This document shows positions 1 to 5,946 of a DNA stretch of 5,946 bases, piece after piece. Source of the DNA: Acidobacteriaceae bacterium (lineage in GTDB: Bacteria; Acidobacteriota; Terriglobia; Terriglobales; Acidobacteriaceae). The position numbers were made by a program, and so were the translations under genes. The stretch is taken from contig PLKU01000112.1 in NCBI GenBank assembly GCA_003140705.1, positions 13,984 through 19,929 of the forward strand, written 5' to 3'. How positions within the stretch are numbered: position 1 is the stretch's first letter; every line of letters begins with the position of its first letter. The notes under the pieces were generated by a model. The model worked only from the letters and a program-made list of their open reading frames with translations, was not told the DNA's origin and made no database searches.

Positions 1-3000
1 TAATTCCATTGCCGCTCTTGCGAATTGTTATCTGGCCCCCTCCTGCTGCCTGCGCTGACGGAACTGAAATTTTCCACGGCATTGCGAACCCGTCACCGAC
101 GCCGAAGTGCCGCTTGCCAACGCTTGCTCCGTTTACCAGCACTTCTACATCCGACGTGTTGGATAGTTCGCCGCTGAGTGTCAGGTAATCGGTAAGGCCC
201 TGGATCACGATTGCCGTTTCCTTTGTTGATTCCCAGTAGTCGCCGTCGCGGTTCTTGCCCAGCCATAATGCGGCCTTGGGCAAAAGACCGCTCGACCGGT
301 CCTGACGCGCAATCAGCTTAAGTGCGAACGCGGTTGTCTCGGGCGAAGTGTCACCCCAGTAGTCGAGCAGCTCATCGTAGTTGCCTGACCAGTAGGCATC
401 CGTATCGGTGATCTTTGCCTTCTTTTCAACGAGCGTCGCTGCTTCCTTTGCACGACCGTCGCTGCTGGCATCGAGTGCCAACCCGATCAGAGCAAGGCCT
501 TCGTCGCTCACTTTGCTTCGACCGTCCCAGGCCTTGTCAAGAGCATCCTTCGGTGCGCCGCCCGTCGTAGCCAACGCATACACCGAGTACGCTCTCAGGT
601 CGGCGAGCATGTCAGGGTGTGCGGTGAGTGCAGCCTGTAACCAGGTTCTTGCCTTGTCCAGGCGATCGCCTGAGATGGTGTAGCCGGCATCTTTAGCGTG
701 GCCCAGCCCGCTGACAACGTACGCAGTCATGAAGACCCGGCTATCATCATCCGGCCACCAGCCCCAACCGCCATCGTCATGCTGATAGCTGTAGAGCCGC
801 TCCACCCCAGCCTTCACTTCATCATTCAATGTTGCTCGGTCAATCGGCGATTTCAGATGAAGCTTGTCCACGGCCTGAGCCACGATGACGTCTGGCAGGA
901 AGCTTGACATGGTTTGCTCCGTGCATCCCCACGGATAGCCCGTCAAGTAGTCCAACGCCTCAAATACCGTCCCCGCAACACTTGGCGCAACTGTAATTGT
1001 GAGACCGCGCGATCCCGCTTCAGAATTCGCTGGATAGTTATAACTCCAACTACCCTGACCGGCTCCGGAGAAGACAACCCCCGACCCAGTCGCTCGCTGC
1101 TTGACGCCATACGGCAGCACCGGCAGGGTCATCTCGAGCGCGTCTGACTCTTCATTGGTAAGTGCCTTTGCGGTGAGCACGGCATTGCCAGTGGTGTGTG
1201 CCTTCACACGCCAGTCCACATAACTTTCGCCCTTGGCTGGAATGTTGATCTTCTGCGTTTGTCCGCCAACAACCTCCAGCCCAGTCACATCCAGCGCGAA
1301 GGTCACGTCTTTGGCTGACTCAAGGTAGTTATGTGCAATCACGCGCAGAGTTGCCTCGTCGCCCTGACGAAAGAATCTCGGCGCGGCGAGGCGGACTATG
1401 AGGTTCTTGCGCACGAGCACACGCGTCACCACTCCACCGGCCTTGCCGTCATCCGTCATCGCGCGAATTGTGGTTCGCCATGTAGTGAGCGAATCGGGGA
1501 AATTGAACTCGACCCGCGCATGTCCGTCGGGACCCGTACGCACGTTGGGATTCCAATACGCTGTATCCGGAAACGCCTTCCGGACCTTGGGGACAACCAG
1601 ATCCGACCCGGGCTTTACCTGCGCCATGCGGGGATGGTAAAGCCCCGCCGCCTGCGCCAGCAGCGGGCTTTTGAGTCCGGCTTCCCCTGAGAAGTAGAAG
1701 GTGAACGACGTCTGCGGATCGAGTTCGACATAGCGCTTCGGATAGAACTGCGCGACAATGTCCCCACTCTCATCCGGACGCACAGAGTAAAGCGCCTCAT
1801 CAACCTCACCAAAACTCAGATCCGCTTCAACCGGCTTGCCCTTGTAATCTACCGCGAGAACATCGAAGTTGCCTTTCTCGCCGGGAAGATAGGTTGCTTT
1901 GCTCGCCTTGGCTGTAATCGTCAGGGTCCGCTCCAGCAGTGGAACTTTCAGGCTTTTCTCAGCCGTGATGAGCTGGTCATCGTGAACGATAATCGCGGTG
2001 ATGACGAGATTGGGTTGTGCGAGCGCGGTGACGGGGATGTCGAACGCAAAGCTCTGACCTGTTGCGTGAATCAACTGCCGCGACTGTATCGAGTCACCTT
2101 CAGCTGTGATTACAGCCCATGAATCCGCGAGGGGAGTGACCAGGAGAAGATGCGCAACATCGCCCACCTGATAGGTCTTCTTGTCTGCGACAATCTGCGC
2201 CTGGGTGTTCTGGTTGTACCATTCGCCTGCACCAGTCCAGATCCAAACCCAGGTCTGGCCTTCCACTGTCCGACTCTCCGGAGTCTGGGCGCTTGCGGTC
2301 ACGTTAAAGTCGCCGCTGCCGGTGATCGCCAAATCAACCAGCGCGGTTCCGTCCGCCCCCGTCGTAACCTCACGGCTGGACACTGGCGTATCGTTCCGCG
2401 CGTGGATTGTCGGGTCCCAATTCCATCTCGTGGTGGCGATATGAATCGCCGCATGCACGGGCTTTCCGTCGTAGTCCAGGGCTGTGACTTTCACCTTGGG
2501 GGTTTGGCCCGGCTCGAAGACATAGCTTGTGGGCTCCACGCTTACCCTGAACGATCCATACGTTGCCAGTACCGTTGAGTGCCCGCTGACCTCACGATTT
2601 GCCGCATCGGTGACCCTTGCTTCGATGCGGTAATCCTGGTCAGTATGCTTGCCATCAATCGCTGTCGGCACCGTAACCGTCAGGCGGCCGTTTGCGTCCA
2701 GAACGCCCTCGTGCTCCTGCTGCTCCGTCTCGTCGTAGCTGTAGTCCGACTCTCCTGAATCATCGGCGGCTCCTTCTTCGCCGCCAGCATCGCTGTCATC
2801 GGCCTGATCTTCATCCCACCACCAGTGCTGCGAGGTGTGCACGACATACTTGACCTTCACGCCGGCGACCGGCTCGCCAAAGAAGTATCGCGCCTCAATC
2901 ACTGCTTGAATCGAGCCGCCCTGGAGCACGCGCTGGACTGAAGGCTTGACGGTGACCTGGTACTCGGGCTTCTTGTACTCCTCGACATAAAAGCTGCCGC

Positions 3001-4180
3001 CGCCGGCATTGTTCGCGTCGCCGCCCAATAAGACGCTGTAATAGCCAAGGCCGGCATCGTTTACGAGTGTGAGGTCAGCGGTGACAGTACCGTGTGCGGA
3101 AACAGGGAGGTCTTGCTTGAAGACCGTCTTGCCTTCCGCATCATTGACCGTCAGGGTCAGTGTCTTTTCCTCTGGCAAATCCAGAGTGTCGTTGATCTCC
3201 TTACGAACCACCGCCTTGATGTGGACCGTATGACCAGGCCGGTAGACAGGCCGATCGGTGTAAACATAGGCCTTCAGCGTGGTTCCTGTATTACTGCTGA
3301 ATCCATAGCTCCATGGAGTTACCAATGCCGCGTCGTCCCCATGCCTGGCAAGAATCCAGACGTTCTCAGGTTCCGCTCCCTGAGCAGCTCCCCGGACCTT
3401 CATGGTGAGGGAAGCCAAGCCGTCTAAGCCGGTTTTGCCTGACGACTGCAGGGTCTGACCTGTCCACAACGCCACATCGGCACTGCCGATGGGCGCGCCC
3501 GTCTTTCGGTCTGCAACATACAAGCTTGTATTAGCGCCATTCGACCGCTCGACCATTGCAATGCTGGTCACAATGGCCACGGTGTACGCCTTGTAGGTGC
3601 CATCGGTGGCCTCAACGAGATAGACACCAGCGGCAAGGCCGTCAATAGGCAACTGCTGCGTCTCGCTAACGATGGCGGGGGGCGTCACGAGCTTCCAGCG
3701 CGCTACGAGTTGGCTCTCGTTGAGCAGGGGAATCTGCGCGAATTCAGTGGTTCCCACTACCTGACTGCGCTTGCCGAGCTTGCCCTGGTTTTCGCGGAAG
3801 CTGTCCCGAGCCTCGTCGGTGAATTGGCCGCGGAAGAAGTGGCGGACGCGCCACCACAAATCAGCCTTGAAGTCGTGCAGGCGCTCGATCCACGTCCTTT
3901 CGTCGATCTGCTCGCCGGGCGAATAACTCTTGACGCCATAGCTGTGCACGTCTTTGAGCCCCGCGAAAAACTTCTCCGCGTCGCGCACTTTGTACACCCG
4001 AAATTCCAATGCCGGCACGTTGCGCGCGAAGAGTTGGATCTTCACGCTCTCACCGGGCGCAAAGGTCCTGTTTGTCGACAGAGAAAACGATCGAGGCGCA
4101 TCCTTGGTCGCCGCCAATCCGGAAGTACATGCAAGAAGAAGCAACGATAAAGCAACCAGCAGCGACTTACGCAGACTCAT
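1..4180 (-). CDS. Bacterial alpha-2-macroglobulin family protein, thioester-containing (3' end outside window)
   Basis: Large periplasmic protein of the bacterial alpha-2-macroglobulin family (YfaS/MagD-like by gene context). Such proteins are thought to trap attacking proteases: cleavage of a bait region exposes a thioester that bonds covalently to the protease. The minus-strand frame stays open from the ATG at 4180 to base 1, giving 1393 visible residues. Family members usually have about 1500-1900, so the C-terminal domain is probably cut by the window edge. Visible in order: export signal (1-24); MG1-like region with a helical insertion (about 93-131); MG2 start with YTDRPVYRPG (307-316); EEYKKPEY linker before the next MG domain; acidic insertion (456-491); VDEALY (793-798) before the bait candidate; A2M domain with AYWNPNVRTG around W876 and TTWRTT around W901; thioester GCTEQ with Cys1086; thioester-domain segment GGWGWW (1137-1142). 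The start is supported by a Shine-Dalgarno sequence, the signal peptide and the overlap with the upstream gene. Confidence 0.95.
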   Translation of the reverse strand, partial: MSLRKSLLVALSLLLLACTSGLAATKDAPRSFSLSTNRTFAPGESVKIQLFARNVPALEFRVYKVRDAEKFFAGLKDVHSYGVKSYSPGEQIDERTWIERLHDFKADLWWRVRHFFRGQFTDEARDSFRENQGKLGKRSQVVGTTEFAQIPLLNESQLVARWKLVTPPAIVSETQQLPIDGLAAGVYLVEATDGTYKAYTVAIVTSIAMVERSNGANTSLYVADRKTGAPIGSADVALWTGQTLQSSGKTGLDGLASLTMKVRGAAQGAEPENVWILARHGDDAALVTPWSYGFSSNTGTTLKAYVYTDRPVYRPGHTVHIKAVVRKEINDTLDLPEEKTLTLTVNDAEGKTVFKQDLPVSAHGTVTADLTLVNDAGLGYYSVLLGGDANNAGGGSFYVEEYKKPEYQVTVKPSVQRVLQGGSIQAVIEARYFFGEPVAGVKVKYVVHTSQHWWWDEDQADDSDAGGEEGAADDSGESDYSYDETEQQEHEGVLDANGRLTVTVPTAIDGKHTDQDYRIEARVTDAANREVSGHSTVLATYGSFRVSVEPTSYVFEPGQTPKVKVTALDYDGKPVHAAIHIATTRWNWDPTIHARNDTPVSSREVTTGADGTALVDLAITGSGDFNVTASAQTPESRTVEGQTWVWIWTGAGEWYNQNTQAQIVADKKTYQVGDVAHLLLVTPLADSWAVITAEGDSIQSRQLIHATGQSFAFDIPVTALAQPNLVITAIIVHDDQLITAEKSLKVPLLERTLTITAKASKATYLPGEKGNFDVLAVDYKGKPVEADLSFGEVDEALYSVRPDESGDIVAQFYPKRYVELDPQTSFTFYFSGEAGLKSPLLAQAAGLYHPRMAQVKPGSDLVVPKVRKAFPDTAYWNPNVRTGPDGHARVEFNFPDSLTTWRTTIRAMTDDGKAGGVVTRVLVRKNLIVRLAAPRFFRQGDEATLRVIAHNYLESAKDVTFALDVTGLEVVGGQTQKINIPAKGESYVDWRVKAHTTGNAVLTAKALTNEESDALEMTLPVLPYGVKQRATGSGVVFSGAGQGSWSYNYPANSEAGSRGLTITVAPSVAGTVFEALDYLTGYPWGCTEQTMSSFLPDVIVAQAVDKLHLKSPIDRATLNDEVKAGVERLYSYQHDDGGWGWWPDDDSRVFMTAYVVSGLGHAKDAGYTISGDRLDKARTWLQAALTAHPDMLADLRAYSVYALATTGGAPKDALDKAWDGRSKVSDEGLALIGLALDASSDGRAKEAATLVEKKAKITDTDAYWSGNYDELLDYWGDTSPETTAFALKLIARQDRSSGLLPKAALWLGKNRDGDYWESTKETAIVIQGLTDYLTLSGELSNTSDVEVLVNGASVGKRHFGVGDGFAMPWKISVPSAQAAGGGQITIRKSGNGI
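914..925 (-). other. Intact thioester motif (CTEQ) of the macroglobulin
   Basis: The codons TGC ACG GAG CAA encode Cys1086-Thr-Glu-Gln1089 inside GYPWGCTEQTMSSFLP. In thioester proteins of the C3/alpha-2-macroglobulin superfamily, the Cys side chain and the Gln carbonyl of C-x-E-Q form an internal thioester that attacks the trapped protease after bait cleavage. Both residues and the usual preceding G are present, so this copy is predicted to be covalently active. Some bacterial macroglobulins, particularly in yfaS/magD-type operons, are reported to lack the motif, so its presence here is informative. Confidence 0.92.
1565..1690 (-). other. Candidate bait region of the macroglobulin
   Basis: Residues about 831-872 lie between the VDEALY motif (793-798) and the A2M-domain start at AYWNPN (W876). 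In this family the protease-sensitive bait region sits in this interval. The stretch begins SGEAGLKSPLLAQAAG and later contains HPRMAQVKPG and VVPKVRKAF. It offers sites for trypsin-like enzymes (K, R) and for elastase- or subtilisin-like enzymes (L, A, V). The boundaries are approximate and inferred from position, not from a recognised bait motif. Confidence 0.45.
2708..2815 (-). other. Acidic low-complexity insertion in the macroglobulin
   Basis: Residues 456-491 form a 36-residue stretch with 17 Asp or Glu and no Lys or Arg, directly after a WWW run (453-455) and before GVLDANGRLTVTVP, which resumes a normal macroglobulin beta strand. It is rich in Gly, Ala, Ser and Gln too, so it is probably a disordered loop projecting from one MG domain. 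The frame is open across it, so it is part of the protein rather than a frameshift artefact. It could bind cations, act as a spacer or be a decoy substrate; none of these is shown by sequence. Confidence 0.75.
3788..3904 (-). other. Charged, Trp-rich helical insertion in the N-terminal macroglobulin region
   Basis: Residues about 93-131 of the macroglobulin contain ERTWIERLHDF, then DLWWRVRHFFRGQF, then TDEARDSF. They are rich in Trp, Phe, Arg and Asp/Glu with few beta-branched residues or prolines. Macroglobulin domains are beta sandwiches, so this segment probably forms one or two amphipathic helices added to the first domain. Its role is unknown; contact with the membrane surface or a partner protein is possible. 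The helix call is made by eye from composition. Confidence 0.5.
4109..4180 (-). other. Signal peptide of the macroglobulin, possible lipoprotein signal
   Basis: The first residues are MSLRKSLLVALSLLLLAC: a short basic n-region (R4, K5), then a hydrophobic core, then Cys18 at 4127-4129. The residues L-L-A-C match a permissive lipobox, although Leu at -2 is less common than Ala or Ser. If processed by signal peptidase II, the protein would be a lipid-anchored periplasmic lipoprotein, as described for the E. coli macroglobulin YfhM. The alternative is signal peptidase I cleavage a few residues later, near GLAA (21-24). Export is well supported; which peptidase acts cannot be settled by eye. Confidence 0.75.
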
Positions 4181-4190
4181 AAAGTCCCTC
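4177..4190 (-). promoter_or_regulatory. Ribosome binding site and ATGA start/stop overlap coupling the two genes
   Basis: On the minus strand GAGGGA (4190-4185) precedes the ATG (4180-4178), with five bases between GAGGG and the start codon. It lies in the last codons of the DUF1175 gene. The stop TGA of that gene (4179-4177) shares bases with the macroglobulin ATG, giving the ATGA arrangement typical of translational coupling or reinitiation. This strongly implies one transcript and related production levels of the two proteins. Confidence 0.85.
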
Positions 4191-5094
4191 GCAGAATATT
4201 CCACCTGTAAACGCCGAGGAAGTTAGGGTTAGAGGCCACCGGCCTCCATTGTGGTTGGGGATGGTCAAGCAACTCTGCCAGGGCCACGCGCCGCAACTCG
4301 CCGGCGTTGCCGTGATCCGTTCCCGTGTCGTAAACCACCGCCGCCTGTCCGCCGATGCGGGTCACGATCATGGAGTGCCATGGAGAAGATTGTCCAAACT
4401 GGCGGTAGAACAGCAGGTCCCCAGGCTGAGCCTCGTGCACATCGCGGCCCACAAGATAGGCGTTGCGTTCGACGAGAGTCTTTGCATCCGCAAATTGAGC
4501 GAACGCGCCGTTGCTGGTGTCGCCTGACTCAAAGCTGCCAGGGTGCACACGAAAGAGGCTCGCGCCGAGCGGAGTATCCGGATAGCGCCACGCGTGAATC
4601 TCGCCGGGCAGGGCTGCAACCTCAATTCCCGTGGCTATGAACCAGGAGTCGTCATGGCGCTTCAAGGCTTCGCGATAAGAAAAGCGCAACAGGCTCGCGC
4701 AATCCGTGATATCCGGCGGAACTTCGGTCTTAGGCCGAATCGCCTGGTAGTCGGCGATCAGCGTGAACCACTGACGGAAGGCGGCCTGGTCTGCCGGATC
4801 GGTCAGGCGTAGGAAGTCGGGTGTGCCATCGCCAAATCGGTCCGTCCAGGCTCTGCGATTCCAATCTGCGGCTTTGCTGTATTCAGGTCCGTAAGTGCCG
4901 TTCGGCGAAGCTGGCACCGCTGTCGGCGCAAACTGCTTTGCACTTCCTACCCTGCGACCCCCGTGGCCGTGAGCAAAAACAAAGAGCCGCAGCAAGAGCA
5001 GCAATACGAAAAGCGCAACAATGCCAGCCAGAACCAGGCTCTGCAACCGCGACTTAGTTTGGGAGGTCATGCGAAGGGTCGATGCCAAGCGCAC
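4177..5094 (-). CDS. DUF1175 family protein (YfaT-like), membrane-anchored, putative NlpC/P60-like hydrolase
   Basis: A 305-residue protein that I recognise as DUF1175, the family normally encoded next to yfaS-type macroglobulins. Residues about 18-40 form one strongly hydrophobic segment after a basic N-terminus, so it is probably an inner-membrane signal anchor with the rest in the periplasm. The C-terminal domain holds TDCASLLRFSYREAL with Cys132, then GDLLFYRQ (225-232), SPWHSMIV with His240 and VVYDTGT (253-259). The order DC-x-S-L, GDL-x-F, H-x-x-(I/V) resembles the catalytic Cys and His of NlpC/P60 peptidases and amidases; that hydrolase role is inference. The longest frame starts at GTG 5094, but ATG 5070 (residue 9) gives MTSQTKSRLQS just before the anchor and is equally plausible; neither has a strong ribosome binding site. 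It is the first gene of the two-gene unit and its stop overlaps the macroglobulin start. Confidence 0.88.
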   Translation of the reverse strand: MRLASTLRMTSQTKSRLQSLVLAGIVALFVLLLLLRLFVFAHGHGGRRVGSAKQFAPTAVPASPNGTYGPEYSKAADWNRRAWTDRFGDGTPDFLRLTDPADQAAFRQWFTLIADYQAIRPKTEVPPDITDCASLLRFSYREALKRHDDSWFIATGIEVAALPGEIHAWRYPDTPLGASLFRVHPGSFESGDTSNGAFAQFADAKTLVERNAYLVGRDVHEAQPGDLLFYRQFGQSSPWHSMIVTRIGGQAAVVYDTGTDHGNAGELRRVALAELLDHPQPQWRPVASNPNFLGVYRWNILRGTL

Positions 5095-5257
5095 CCATCT
5101 TACCGCGAATCCGGCGGCATCTGCGCGGTTCCGAATGAAATGTTTTTGGTTGCACTGCGATCAAAGGAGAGTAACAGCCGGTTTGCCGGGGCGCCGAATG
5201 CGGAAAGGCCCTTCAGCTTGCGCCGAAGGGCCATCAAAAAGCATAAGACCGCGACTA
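5095..5257 (-). other. Spacer between the insertion sequence and the operon, likely promoter and leader
   Basis: About 160 bp without a supported gene. If the operon has its own promoter, it must lie here or inside the insertion sequence. The best sigma-70-like match I see on the minus strand is TTGATC (5164-5159) and TTTCAT (5140-5135), 18 bp apart, each matching the consensus at four of six bases. This is weak and could be chance. A small CCGG-TTTG-CCGG hairpin (5178-5189) and the 8-bp hairpin at 5207-5232 are also in this interval. A seven-codon minus-strand reading frame (5120-5100) is too short to call. Confidence 0.4.
5207..5232. terminator. Perfect 8-bp hairpin, possible intrinsic terminator
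   Basis: GGCCCTTC (5207-5214) and GAAGGGCC (5225-5232) are perfect inverted repeats around a 10-base loop. On the minus strand the stem is followed by TTTCCG and preceded by CTTTTTGAT. The following T run is short, so termination may be weak. It would stop minus-strand transcripts arriving from the insertion sequence, or from the gene that preceded it, before they enter the DUF1175 gene. On the plus strand no T run follows, so plus-strand termination is unlikely. A protein-binding or mRNA-structure role is the alternative. Confidence 0.45.
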
Positions 5258-5273
5258 GAGCCTGTTATTAACA
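5258..5273. repeat. Putative terminal repeat of the insertion sequence, with an internal palindrome
   Basis: GAGCCTG followed by TTATTAACA forms the likely tip of the element. Within it TGTTA-T-TAACA (5263-5273) is a perfect inverted repeat that overlaps the transposase stop codon. The matching terminal repeat should lie beyond the right edge of the window, so the assignment rests on position and on the look of IS5-family ends only. Confidence 0.4.
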
Positions 5274-5946
5274 TTGCGTGAGTTGGCGAACGAGGTTTGC
5301 GAGCATGAGGATGGCGAACGCGAGGTAGTGTAGCCCCGCGAGGGTTTTTCCAAGCCGTTCATAGTCTCTGGCCAGTCGGCGGAAGCGGGCTGCCCAGGCA
5401 AAGCTTCTTTCCACCACCCAGCGGCGCGGCAACAGGACAAATCCTCGTTTCGCCTCGGTATGTTTGACCACCTCCAGCCGCACACCGTGCTTCTCGGCTG
5501 CCTGCGCCGCGTTCTCGCCGGTATATCCCTGATCGACATATGCCAACTCGATGGTGTCACCGGTAATCTCCTGTACTGCTTCAGCCAGTCTCTCCACCTG
5601 CACTCGGTCCTGTTCATCGGTTGCCGTAACGTGCAAGGCCAGCAGATGTCCCAGCGTATCTACTGCCGCATGAACCTTCGATCCCTTGCGGCGCTTGGCC
5701 CCATCGTAGCCGCCGCGCGCACCCGACTCTGGCGTCGACTGCAACGTGCGGCTGTCGAGGATCATCGCCGTGGGCTGGCCTTTGCGCCCTGCAAACTCAC
5801 GCAATAGAATGCGCGGATCCTCGACCGTGATTTCGAAACACCGCGCATCGATCCATCGCCGCATCTGCTGGTACACGACTGTCCATGGAGGAAGATCGTT
5901 GGGCATGAAGCGCCACTGATTGCCCGTCTTGGCGATGTAACGAAGA
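5268..5946 (-). CDS. IS5-family DDE transposase (5' end outside window)
   Basis: The enzyme cuts and rejoins the ends of its insertion sequence. The frame is open from the window edge (first full codon at 5945) to the TAA at 5270-5268. The visible N-terminal part, [20 protein letters not shown] followed by [11 protein letters not shown], is the DUF4096-type domain seen in IS5-family transposases, and the ATG at 5906 is internal to it, not the real start. Numbering from that Met, the catalytic triad is D51 (MILDSRT, 5754-5756), D125 (AYVDQGYTG, 5532-5534) and E166 ([11 protein letters not shown], 5409-5411). The last motif is followed by [12 protein letters not shown], as usual for the family. 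All three residues are present and there is no frameshift, so the copy could be active. About 25-40 N-terminal residues are probably missing beyond the edge. Confidence 0.93.
   Translation of the reverse strand, partial: LRYIAKTGNQWRFMPNDLPPWTVVYQQMRRWIDARCFEITVEDPRILLREFAGRKGQPTAMILDSRTLQSTPESGARGGYDGAKRRKGSKVHAAVDTLGHLLALHVTATDEQDRVQVERLAEAVQEITGDTIELAYVDQGYTGENAAQAAEKHGVRLEVVKHTEAKRGFVLLPRRWVVERSFAWAARFRRLARDYERLGKTLAGLHYLAFAILMLANLVRQLTQC

Larger units (their letters stand above)
5258..5946 (-). mobile_element. IS5-family insertion sequence, 3' part (5' part outside window)
   Basis: The transposase reading frame plus about 10 bases after its stop codon form the 3' portion of an IS5-family element. 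The end is placed at about 5258, where GAGCCTGTTATTAAC begins, because many IS5-family elements have terminal repeats starting near the transposase stop with a GAG- or GGG-like tip. The adjoining bases read CTA or CTAG, which resembles the TA-containing short targets of several IS5 subgroups. The other end and the second target copy are not in the window, so the exact boundary is unproven. Confidence 0.7.

Noticed and set aside
1331..1690. Plus-strand open frame of 119 codons
   Set aside because: Antisense to the conserved A2M domain and bait interval; the composition reflects the opposite strand.
2150..2578. Plus-strand open frame of 142 codons
   Set aside because: It lies wholly antisense to the macroglobulin gene, whose domains are recognisable across the same bases; the translation has no recognisable family or credible start site. 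It is a shadow frame of GC-rich coding DNA.
2708..2815. Possible frameshift or assembly error at the acidic low-complexity stretch
   Set aside because: The reading frame and macroglobulin-like sequence continue on both sides without interruption, so it is a genuine in-frame insertion.
3710..4150. Plus-strand open frame of 146 codons
   Set aside because: Antisense to the N-terminal part of the macroglobulin, including its signal-peptide end; no motif recognised.
4222..4231. Telomere-like TTAGGGTTAG
   Set aside because: A single chance occurrence inside the DUF1175 coding sequence; no tandem array.
4963..5281. Overlapping plus-strand frames across the operon start, with AAAGGAG at 5163-5169
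   Set aside because: The purine-rich stretch looks like a ribosome binding site, but no good start codon follows at the right distance, and the frames run through the hairpin into the IS end.
5460..5807. Plus-strand open frame of 115 codons inside the insertion sequence
   Set aside because: Antisense to the transposase, which has all three catalytic residues; no family resemblance.
1..5946. CRISPR array, tRNA or rRNA
   Set aside because: No spaced direct repeats, cloverleaf-like segments or recognisable rRNA sequence seen on either strand; nearly all of the window is accounted for by three coding regions.

Overview
The window looks like part of a Gram-negative bacterial chromosome with moderately high GC. 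Everything convincing is encoded on the minus strand. The gene pair (a DUF1175 protein followed by a bacterial alpha-2-macroglobulin) also occurs in Proteobacteria as the yfaT-yfaS type of cluster. The protein style and the large macroglobulin with an extra N-terminal helical segment would also suit Acidobacteriota. That assignment is an inference from general impression, not proof.

Layout, read in the direction of transcription (high to low coordinates). (1) 5946 to about 5258: the 3' part of an IS5-family insertion sequence whose DDE transposase enters from outside the window. (2) About 5257 to 5095: a short spacer with a perfect 8-bp hairpin (5207-5232) and probably the operon's promoter and leader. 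(3) 5094 to 4177: a DUF1175 protein with an N-terminal membrane anchor and a Cys/His pair resembling NlpC/P60-type cysteine hydrolases. (4) 4180 to 1: a very large alpha-2-macroglobulin gene that fills 70% of the window and runs off its left edge. At least 1393 residues are visible without a stop, and the C-terminal part is missing. It has an export signal with a possible lipobox, macroglobulin domains, a bait-region candidate and an intact CTEQ thioester.

The two operon genes overlap by four bases (ATGA), with a Shine-Dalgarno sequence inside the end of the first gene, so they are probably translationally coupled. Together they suggest a cell-envelope module: a covalent protease trap in the periplasm (bait cleavage followed by thioester capture) made with a membrane-anchored putative hydrolase. 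The function of DUF1175 proteins is, as far as I know, not established. The insertion sequence is a separate mobile element that ends about 160 bp upstream of the operon and points toward it.

I found no tRNA, rRNA, CRISPR array or plus-strand gene with good support. The long plus-strand open frames lie antisense to the macroglobulin gene and resemble no family I recognise.
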